From positions 62,001 to 126,000 of the forward strand of contig NZ_KE386907.1 in NCBI RefSeq assembly GCF_000429485.1: 64,000 bases of DNA, read 5' to 3'. The notes beneath the pieces were generated by a model. The model ran no database searches. It was not told where the DNA came from and worked only from the letters and a program-made list of their open reading frames with translations. Shown in pieces: positions 16,003-23,572 of this stretch. Position numbers and translations under genes: made by a program. The DNA comes from Aliagarivorans marinus DSM 23064. Lineage in GTDB: Bacteria > Pseudomonadota > Gammaproteobacteria > Enterobacterales > Celerinatantimonadaceae. Position 1 is the stretch's first letter, and each line of letters starts with the position of its first letter.

Positions 16003-17595
16003 ATGCGATTGTTCCCCAAGATTCACCTTGCTGACCAGTTCTACATCTTTGTGTCGACGTTCATTTCATCGCTGATTGGTCTTGTACTGCCATTTTCGAT
16101 CTTGATCATTTTTGACCGAATCCTACCTAACCAGTCTAGTGACTCATTAATGCTGATTTACGGCATCATTATTGGGTCCATCGTGCTCGACTACTTGGTG
16201 AAAAAAGAGGAAGAGAAATTTGTCTCAAAAATTAGCATGCAATCTGAAAAGCACATTACTAAGCGACTTTACGACTCTATCTGCAACACGCAGCTCAGTC
16301 AGTTTCGCAACTATCGCCTTGGTGCCCTACTCGATTTAGTCCGCACAATCCCTGAAATCAAAGAGTTTTACAGCGGCGAATCAATCCGAGCCAGCATAAA
16401 TCTAATTACCTCTATTATCACCATCGCACTGATCTTCATGATCAACAACAGTGCAGGATTAGTCTTGGTCGTCGCATCAATCATCTTAGCTGCCACTGGT
16501 CTCTACCTATCCGACAAACGGGTCAAACTCGTCCAAGAGCAAGGCGACGCAGATGCTGAAACCAACTCAAGGGTTATTGAGGTTGTATCTAATCCTCTGT
16601 TAATTAAAGCCCGCACTATGGAGCACCGCTTTAGTAACTACATCGATTTTCTAATCAAAGACCGCGAGGAAAAAAGCGTTCGTTACGAGTCCATCGACTC
16701 GTTCTTTGGCTTGCTGCTGGGCTTGATTCAGCAGCTCTCTGTAGCCTTAGTGGTCGTGGTATGCGCCACAGCAACCATCAATATGCAGATCAGCCAAGGA
16801 GTCATGGCGGCGGTTATTATGCTCACCAACCGCTATTTCGCTCCTTACCAGCAGGTAGTGCGCTTTCTTAGCCGCAAAAAAATGGTCGAGCTGCACAGTC
16901 GTGAGCTGAAAGAACTTCTCGATCTTGAGGTAAAAAAAACGACCTCAAATGAGCAACCTCAATACCAACGAGGCGCAATTAGCGAGATAGCGGTAAGTGG
17001 TGAGAAGTCGCTGAGTTTCAAAATAGGCAAAGTACACATTCTGCAAGGGCCTGGAGCCTGTGGTAAGAGTTTACTGGGCAAGCATTTGTCACTCGATGCT
17101 GCCGTTGGCCTGTTCGATATTCACCTAAACGACAAAGAACTACATGAGTTCGATTACCACTATTTAAGCCGAGCAGTTGCCCGTATCGACGATCAAAGCA
17201 GCTTCATCGAGGGCACGATCATCGACAACCTCACATCTTTCCAGCCCGAACTCAACCGCAGTGCCATCAGTTTGTGTGATTCGCTCGGCGTCAAAGCGGA
17301 TATCGACAAACTACGACAAGGGTTTTATACCGCCCTTTCAGCCACCAGCTCATCGGTGCTTTCTCGTCAGGTTTACTTTGCTTTGCTGATCGTACGGATG
17401 ATGCTCAGCAACAACAGCCTGTTGATTATCGATGATATCGATATGGTCCTCGATGATGACTTTGAGAGAGCCTTGATCAACCTGTGCGCCCCCAGAGCCA
17501 AGCAGCTCATCATCCTCATCATCTCTAACAAAATAAGCTCCAACAGCAATCTGCTTGAATACCACTCGCTCAGAGGGCTGATCGGAAATGAGTAG
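16003..17595 (+). CDS. ABC half-transporter with degenerate nucleotide-binding domain
   Basis: A 530-residue inner-membrane protein with a six-helix exporter domain (about 1-300) and an NBD (about 320-530). It lacks the N-terminal C39-like domain found in LapB/HlyB. Walker A is usable (GPGACGKS). The ABC signature LSGGQ is replaced by VLSRQ, Walker B reads LLIIDDID with Asp in place of the catalytic Glu, and no switch His is seen (ISNKIS). These changes suggest poor or no hydrolysis at the sites it contributes to. GAGGAA precedes the ATG, which is 3 bases after the channel gene stop. It probably forms a heterodimer with the next gene product, as proposed for RtxB/RtxE of Vibrio cholerae. Confidence 0.85.
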   Translation: MRLFPKIHLADQFYIFVSTFISSLIGLVLPFSILIIFDRILPNQSSDSLMLIYGIIIGSIVLDYLVKKEEEKFVSKISMQSEKHITKRLYDSICNTQLSQFRNYRLGALLDLVRTIPEIKEFYSGESIRASINLITSIITIALIFMINNSAGLVLVVASIILAATGLYLSDKRVKLVQEQGDADAETNSRVIEVVSNPLLIKARTMEHRFSNYIDFLIKDREEKSVRYESIDSFFGLLLGLIQQLSVALVVVVCATATINMQISQGVMAAVIMLTNRYFAPYQQVVRFLSRKKMVELHSRELKELLDLEVKKTTSNEQPQYQRGAISEIAVSGEKSLSFKIGKVHILQGPGACGKSLLGKHLSLDAAVGLFDIHLNDKELHEFDYHYLSRAVARIDDQSSFIEGTIIDNLTSFQPELNRSAISLCDSLGVKADIDKLRQGFYTALSATSSSVLSRQVYFALLIVRMMLSNNSLLIIDDIDMVLDDDFERALINLCAPRAKQLIILIISNKISSNSNLLEYHSLRGLIGNE

Positions 17596-19720
17596 ACTCA
17601 TCGACTTTGCCGATATCGAAGGGCGACTAGAGCAGTTTAGGCGACCAGAGTTTATTGCCCACTCATTGAACAGCCCACTGCTTATGGGGCTTAGCTACTT
17701 TTTGGTCGCAGTAAAATGGGAGGGTACACCCAACATCCTAAGCGATGCCTTTTCTGATCACGATGACGACATAAAGTCATTCGCACAAACGCTGTCCAAG
17801 CTTAATTATGTCAGCCAAGTGGAGCGCAACATTGATGCTACATCCATCGAGCAGTCTAGGTTACCCTGCTTGTTTATTACCGACAATGTCAGTGCCATCG
17901 CATTAGCTCGCCAAGGAGCCGAGTTGTTGGTCTACGACTACGAGGCAGATAGCCTTTACCTACACAAACTCGAAGGTGTGCGTTGCTCTACCTGTTATGC
18001 CTCGGAGTACTCTAAAATCTTCCGAGAGCCGCCCCCCGCCTCTCAAGACCGCCGTAACTGGCTAAAGCATGCGTTTTACAGCTATAACGACGAGATACGT
18101 TCGCTGGCAATGTTGAGCCTTATCATCAACTTGCTGGGTACAGTGCAGCCATTCTTTATTATGAGTGTTTACAATTTTGCATTGTCGGCAAGCTCAATCC
18201 CCACTCTGCTATGGATCACGTCACTAGCACTAGTGGTCTCATTTGCTGAGTTCTTCTTTAAAAGAATGCGCATGCGGATCCTTAGCTCCTCGGGCAAGGT
18301 GCTCGCTCATCATATTTCATTAAGTGTCATCAGCAAGTTGCTGTGGTTGCCCTACTCAATGACCTCTACAGCAGGGGTCTCCTCACAGATCGCCCGGATC
18401 CGCGATATTGAGCAGTTCCGCAAGTTTGTTACCGCAGAATCAACCCTCAGTTACTTCGACCTTCCATTTGTCGTGATTTATATCGTGGCGATTACCGTAA
18501 TGTCAGGCGCCGCAGCTCTTACAGTGCTAGCAGGTATCGCGTTAATGTTGTGTTTCTGTGTGATCTCTCGTTATTACTACGCTCAAGCCACTGCCCGTAG
18601 CTCGCGCGCCAACGCGACAGTGTCCTACCAGTGGAACGAGATTTTACGAAACATCCCGTTGGTGCAAGGTTTGCCGGTTGTAAGGGTGCTAAATGCTCGC
18701 TTTGGTGCCGCATTGGATCAAAGTATTACCGACTCGCGTGACGTAGCCGTAACTAACGGGAAGATTCAGTCTATCGGCCAGAGCCTTATTCAAGTGATTG
18801 GTTCATCCAGTATCGTGGTGGCGGTATTTGGCGTGATGCAGGGAACCTCAGACGCTGGAGCTATGCTGGCGATTGTGATCTTAGTATGGAAAGCGCTGGG
18901 CCCCATCATGGGCATTTACAACTCCTTGACCAAGTTCAACTCAATTAAGGCTGCGGCTGCACAGATTAATGCACTCATGTCGCTGGAAGACGATGCAAGC
19001 CACATGGAGAAAAGCCCTCCAGTTAGCGAGTTCGATGGACGCTATACCGTCGACGGGCTCAGCCATCGCTATCAGGGTCTAACCACCGGGCTTACTAATC
19101 TTAGTTTCAAGATAGCTCCCGGAGATAAAGTCGCTATAAGCGGCCCTGCTGGCAGCGGTAAGACGACCTTGATCTCGATACTTTCAGGTATCGAAGAGCG
19201 TTTTCAAGGGAACATGTTTGTCGATGGTTATAACAGCAAGCAGTTTAACAGCTTCAAGTTCCGTAGCTCCATAAACCTAATACCGATGGAGTTTCATGTG
19301 TTCGATGCAAGCTTCTACTACAATGCCATCGCCTACAATGGTTTCTGTACTCGAGAGCGCGCGGCGCGACTGTTCAGTCTGTTTGGTCTGGAGCGATGGC
19401 TTCGTGAGGGAATCGATACCCAATTAGACTATGAACTGACTAACCAACTACCCAACAGTGCTAAGCAGCTGTTAAGGCTGTGCTTGGGTCTGTGCGGTTC
19501 GAGCAAAAGCATCGTGATCATCGACGAGCCGTTATTAGGTTGTGAAAAAGAATACACACGACTGCTATCCAAGTTATTTCATGAAGAGCTTGCTTCAGCT
19601 ACCGTCATCTACGTGACCAGCAGTAAGCCTCTGCTCTCTCTTGCATCCCATTGCATGCTGCTAGAAAAAGATGGAAATCAGAAGTTCTTTGGTGCGCCAG
19701 ACAAGGTGATCAAGCTTTAG
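17588..19720 (+). CDS. Type I secretion ABC transporter (C39-like domain, TMD, NBD)
   Basis: A 710-residue partner exporter overlapping the previous gene by 8 bases. Residues 1-150 resemble the catalytically inactive C39 peptidase-like domain of HlyB/LapB; no Cys-His active site is evident. The transmembrane domain covers about 165-450 and the NBD 490-710. Walker A (GPAGSGKTT) and Walker B with catalytic Glu (IVIIDEP) are intact. The signature is LPNSAKQ instead of LSGGQ, and the switch-loop His is missing (VTSSKP). With the preceding gene this gives an asymmetric ABC dimer in which neither signature is canonical. Last gene of the export operon. Confidence 0.88.
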   Translation: MSRLIDFADIEGRLEQFRRPEFIAHSLNSPLLMGLSYFLVAVKWEGTPNILSDAFSDHDDDIKSFAQTLSKLNYVSQVERNIDATSIEQSRLPCLFITDNVSAIALARQGAELLVYDYEADSLYLHKLEGVRCSTCYASEYSKIFREPPPASQDRRNWLKHAFYSYNDEIRSLAMLSLIINLLGTVQPFFIMSVYNFALSASSIPTLLWITSLALVVSFAEFFFKRMRMRILSSSGKVLAHHISLSVISKLLWLPYSMTSTAGVSSQIARIRDIEQFRKFVTAESTLSYFDLPFVVIYIVAITVMSGAAALTVLAGIALMLCFCVISRYYYAQATARSSRANATVSYQWNEILRNIPLVQGLPVVRVLNARFGAALDQSITDSRDVAVTNGKIQSIGQSLIQVIGSSSIVVAVFGVMQGTSDAGAMLAIVILVWKALGPIMGIYNSLTKFNSIKAAAAQINALMSLEDDASHMEKSPPVSEFDGRYTVDGLSHRYQGLTTGLTNLSFKIAPGDKVAISGPAGSGKTTLISILSGIEERFQGNMFVDGYNSKQFNSFKFRSSINLIPMEFHVFDASFYYNAIAYNGFCTRERAARLFSLFGLERWLREGIDTQLDYELTNQLPNSAKQLLRLCLGLCGSSKSIVIIDEPLLGCEKEYTRLLSKLFHEELASATVIYVTSSKPLLSLASHCMLLEKDGNQKFFGAPDKVIKL

Positions 19721-19826
19721 AAATTGGCTAGACATAGAGACGTTCTAACGCTTTGAGAAAGCAATTATAAGCAACGCTAACTTAAGGCTAAATCCATCTT
19801 TGAAACTCTGCACCGCCCACAAAGTT

Positions 19827-19854
19827 TTGACAGAAGCCAATTGTTATCTATATT
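19827..19854 (+). promoter_or_regulatory. Sigma-70-like promoter for the binding protein-kinase pair
   Basis: TTGACA (19827-19832) and TATATT (19849-19854) are separated by 16 bases, with the ATG of the binding-protein gene 36 bases beyond the -10. This is the clearest consensus-like promoter seen in the first 20 kb and suggests the 19.9-23.5 kb pair is transcribed separately from the secretion operon. Confidence 0.6.
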
Positions 19855-19889
19855 AAAATCAACACGCTATTGATATATAAGACACTATT

Positions 19890-21086
19890 ATGCGATGGAT
19901 CGCTGCGCTAGTCCTCGGCTTGTTTGCCGGTATCGCAACCTCATCCCCAACTTCAGTCAAAATCTACTTCGATGCAGATAGAACATCTCACCTTGCGTCA
20001 GCATTGTCGATCGAGCAAGGAGTCAAGGTTGCGCTGCAGGAAAGAGGGAACACGCTCTCTGGTGTGCCGGTGGAGTTTGTAGAGCTCGATCATCGCGGAA
20101 ATGCCGCACGAAGCAAAAAAAACATGGCACAGTTTGCAAGCGACCCCCAAGCCTTGGTTCTTATTGGCGGCCTTCATTCTCCCCCGCTGATCAAATACCG
20201 AGAATATATAAACCAATCCAAAATCCTGACCTTGGTACCTTGGGCCGCCGGCGGGCCAATTACTCGCTACCCTTCCCCCGATAACTATGTATTCCGACTC
20301 TCTGTTGACGACACAAAAGTCGGAAGGAAACTTGTCGAGTTCGCGCTAGACAGAGGTTGCAACACACCGCACCTATTGCTCGAGCAAACCCCATGGGGCA
20401 AATCAAATCATCGGAACATGCTTGACGCCTTGCCAGACGAGTTAAAAGACGTCACAGAAGTTACCTGGTTCAACTGGGGGCTCACGGACGCTAAGGCTCG
20501 CCTAATAGCGTCAAACGCGCTTAAGCAGCAAGCTGAGTGTGTTCTCATGGTAGCTAACGCGGTAGAGGGCGCTGAGATAGTCAAAGCGTTTTCCGGACTG
20601 CAGCAGCAACTTCCTATCTACAGCCACTGGGGGATCACTGGTGGCAACTTCCAAAACAACGTAGATTTTGACACGCGTGAACGTGCGCAACTTCACTTCA
20701 TCCAGTCTTGTTTCAACTTTTATAGCTCTCAGGAAACAGAACTAAGCAAAGCCGTATTGGCAGAGGCGATGCTAATGTTCCCCGACAACATAACGTCCAA
20801 GGCAATTGCTGCGCCGGCAGGCTTCGTCCATGGCTACGATCTCGCCCGCTTGCTAATAAAAGCTGCAGATCAAATAACCTTGCAAGACGATTCTGAAATT
20901 AACCGAATGGCGCTTAAACATGCATTGGAAAACATCAACAGCCCGGTACAGGGGCTAATCAAAGAATACCACGCACCGTTTACCCAGTTCACTGAAGCCA
21001 ATATCGATGCCCATGAAGCGCTCGATGCCAGTGATTTGTGTATGGCGCGCTACGACCAAAACAACGCAATTCAACTCATAGAATAG
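19890..21086 (+). CDS. Periplasmic substrate-binding protein, type I (Leu/Ile/Val-like) fold
   Basis: A 398-residue protein with a Sec signal peptide (MRWIAALVLGLFAGIATS) and the pattern of Peripla_BP_6 receptors: an early SIEQGVKVALQE helix, a VLIGGLHSPP loop, LVPWAAGGPITR, and a C-terminal GFVHGYDLARLL segment. No ABC permease or ATPase gene adjoins it. It lies 35 bases before a membrane hybrid kinase, so it more likely acts as the ligand-sensing subunit of that kinase than as a transporter component. The ligand is unknown. Family assignment is firm; the sensory role is inferred from gene pairing. Confidence 0.8.
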   Translation: MRWIAALVLGLFAGIATSSPTSVKIYFDADRTSHLASALSIEQGVKVALQERGNTLSGVPVEFVELDHRGNAARSKKNMAQFASDPQALVLIGGLHSPPLIKYREYINQSKILTLVPWAAGGPITRYPSPDNYVFRLSVDDTKVGRKLVEFALDRGCNTPHLLLEQTPWGKSNHRNMLDALPDELKDVTEVTWFNWGLTDAKARLIASNALKQQAECVLMVANAVEGAEIVKAFSGLQQQLPIYSHWGITGGNFQNNVDFDTRERAQLHFIQSCFNFYSSQETELSKAVLAEAMLMFPDNITSKAIAAPAGFVHGYDLARLLIKAADQITLQDDSEINRMALKHALENINSPVQGLIKEYHAPFTQFTEANIDAHEALDASDLCMARYDQNNAIQLIE

Positions 21087-21121
21087 GTTCTCATTCACCC
21101 AAAAGGCCTTAAGCCCAGAGT

Positions 21122-23536
21122 ATGCTCAAATTACACAAGTACAGCGGCGTGCAGCTATTCGGACTATTTATTCTTTGCTCGGCGTTGATCTTTGCAGTTA
21201 CAAACTACTTCTTCGCTCGTTACCTGGCACAAGTGGGGGCCGATACAATCACCCGTGACCACGTGCAAGTGAAACTCTCCGCGACCAGTGAGTACCTAGG
21301 TCAGTACTTAGAAGATAAACATGCGAACGCAGAGTATATTGCATCCCAAACCGTCGTCATCTCTTCGGTTTTAGGTGGAACTCTGACTCAGCAAGAGCTT
21401 GAGGACCAACTCACCGGGCTGAAGCCTGTGAGTACCAATCCTAAAATCAATCTCTACGATATCGTCGGTGATGGTATTTATAGCGAGGCACAACTTCCTG
21501 AGGCGACAGAGCGGTACTTATCGCAGGGGATTCAAAGTGAGGCCCTTCTCGAGAAGCCAGATTTCTTGTTTTTCACTCTGAAGGAATCGCATTACTTACT
21601 GATCACTTCGCCCATCCGCTACAACGGACTGCCAGAAGGGCTTTTGGTGTACTTAGAACCGTTTAAACCCAGCGAGTTTTTCCGCCACGTGCAAGATGAG
21701 AATAACTGGTTTGGTATTAAGGTTAGCCATTACCCTTGGTCGATGAACGCACCATTGGGCTGGAACACCACCAGTAAAGTACTGCCACAGCAAGGTATTG
21801 AGCTAGTTTATGCAGCCAATCCCGATCAGTTCATTAAGTCTCAATCAACGCTGTTGCGAGGACAACTTTTTGGGTTGTTCACGTCGCTTACCTTTACCTT
21901 TGCATTCATTTATTTTGTGGGTAAGAAGTTTTTAGTCTCCCCCTTTCAAAAACTCGAGGCATCCGAAAAGATGCTCGAAGACAAAACCCTTCAACTCATC
22001 GAAAAGGAGGCAGAGTCTTACCAACTTGCGCGAGTGGCGCGCTTTATGCGCGACGCTATCGTTATAACTGACGCTAGTACATCAATCACCTGGGTAAACG
22101 ATGCATTTACTAAGCTATCGGGTTATAGCATCGAGGAAGCCATGGGTCGCACCCCGGGTAGCCTCCTGCAAGGGCCTGATACGAGCAATAACACACGCAA
22201 AGCACTCAGAGAAGCGATCGATACATGCCAACCTTTCGCGTGCGAAATCCTCAACTATCACCGAGACCAACGACCTTATTGGATCGAAATGCATATCAAC
22301 CCCCTGTTCAACCAGGAAACGGGAGCGCTTGAGGGTTATATGGCGGTCGAGCGCGATATTAGCGAACGTAAGCAACTGCAGGATTCTCTTACTCAAACGG
22401 CAATTGATGCGCAAGCCGCCAATGTTGCTAAATCACAGTTCCTCGCATCGATGAGCCATGAGCTGCGCACCCCCATGAACGGTGTTTTAGGCGTTGCGCA
22501 GCTTCTGAACAAAACTCAGCTCGACCACGAGCAACTCAACCTATTAGACAGTTTACTTAAGTCAGGCAAACATATGGTTTCAGTGCTCAATGACATCCTT
22601 GATTACTCCAAGATAGAAGCGGGAAAACTTGAACTAAACAATGTAGAGTTTTCAATCACTGACGTCATTGACAAAGTTGAGCGAACCTACAGCCAACTGT
22701 GCGCTGACAAAGGTTTAGAGTTCAAAATAATCAATCAGGTAGACACCCACACCAGTTATCTCGCTGATGAGACCCGTATATCTCAAGTCATACACAATTT
22801 GCTTAACAACGCATGGAAGTTCACCAATAAAGGAAGCATCACGCTGCAGTTTGCGATGGAAGGCACCGACCCATCGCAAAAACTGGTGATCATCGTAGAA
22901 GATACCGGTATTGGTATCGCTGAAGAAAAGAGTAAAACCATCTTTGACCCGTTCACTCAGGGCGACAGAGACACTACCCGACGCTTCGGAGGCACGGGCT
23001 TGGGGCTTTCGATTGTTGCAAAAATAGTAGATGCGATGCTTGGTGATATCGAGGTGCAAAGTGAGCCCGAGAAAGGGAGCCGATTTACGATAACCTTGCC
23101 AGTTGAGCAAATAGAAGCGCAGAGCGTTGATGAACAAGACCAGATCAGTCAATTTGATGGGAAAGGTCAACGTGCGCTAGTGGTTGAAGACAACGCAATT
23201 AACGCGATGCTATTGAAAAGCTTCTTGCAGCTCCGGGGGTTTGAGTGCGATGAGGCTCGCAATGGGCAAATCGCCGTAGACCAAGCCGCCTCTGTAAGCT
23301 ATGACTTGATCATGATGGACAACCACATGCCTATCATGGATGGCACCGAAGCCACTAAGCGCATTAAGCAAACAGAGGCTAACAAGGATACCGTCATTAT
23401 CGCATTCACAGCCGACGCGTTTGAGGAGAACAGGCAAAAAATGATCAATGCAGGATGTGTTGATGTTATGACCAAGCCCATCAACGAGCTTAAATTAGAT
23501 ACCGTCCTGTCAAAAACACTAGTTCCTTCAAGCTAG
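21122..23536 (+). CDS. Hybrid sensor histidine kinase (TM-periplasmic-TM-PAS-HisKA-HATPase-REC)
   Basis: An 804-residue hybrid kinase. TM1 spans about 10-32, a periplasmic sensor 33-245 and TM2 248-267. A PAS domain follows (about 302-415), then HisKA with SMSHELRTPMN (His about 446). The ATPase domain is complete: HNLLNNAWKFT, EDTGIGI and GGTGLGLSI. The C-terminal receiver has VVEDN and MMDNHMPIMDG (Asp about 733) and stops there with no Hpt domain. A separate Hpt protein is therefore needed for onward phosphotransfer. It forms a pair with the binding protein upstream, a likely periplasmic ligand co-receptor. Confidence 0.9.
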   Translation: MLKLHKYSGVQLFGLFILCSALIFAVTNYFFARYLAQVGADTITRDHVQVKLSATSEYLGQYLEDKHANAEYIASQTVVISSVLGGTLTQQELEDQLTGLKPVSTNPKINLYDIVGDGIYSEAQLPEATERYLSQGIQSEALLEKPDFLFFTLKESHYLLITSPIRYNGLPEGLLVYLEPFKPSEFFRHVQDENNWFGIKVSHYPWSMNAPLGWNTTSKVLPQQGIELVYAANPDQFIKSQSTLLRGQLFGLFTSLTFTFAFIYFVGKKFLVSPFQKLEASEKMLEDKTLQLIEKEAESYQLARVARFMRDAIVITDASTSITWVNDAFTKLSGYSIEEAMGRTPGSLLQGPDTSNNTRKALREAIDTCQPFACEILNYHRDQRPYWIEMHINPLFNQETGALEGYMAVERDISERKQLQDSLTQTAIDAQAANVAKSQFLASMSHELRTPMNGVLGVAQLLNKTQLDHEQLNLLDSLLKSGKHMVSVLNDILDYSKIEAGKLELNNVEFSITDVIDKVERTYSQLCADKGLEFKIINQVDTHTSYLADETRISQVIHNLLNNAWKFTNKGSITLQFAMEGTDPSQKLVIIVEDTGIGIAEEKSKTIFDPFTQGDRDTTRRFGGTGLGLSIVAKIVDAMLGDIEVQSEPEKGSRFTITLPVEQIEAQSVDEQDQISQFDGKGQRALVVEDNAINAMLLKSFLQLRGFECDEARNGQIAVDQAASVSYDLIMMDNHMPIMDGTEATKRIKQTEANKDTVIIAFTADAFEENRQKMINAGCVDVMTKPINELKLDTVLSKTLVPSS

Positions 23537-23572
23537 TCCCCGCCCTTGTGAGCTGCGCTTGTATTCAAACAC

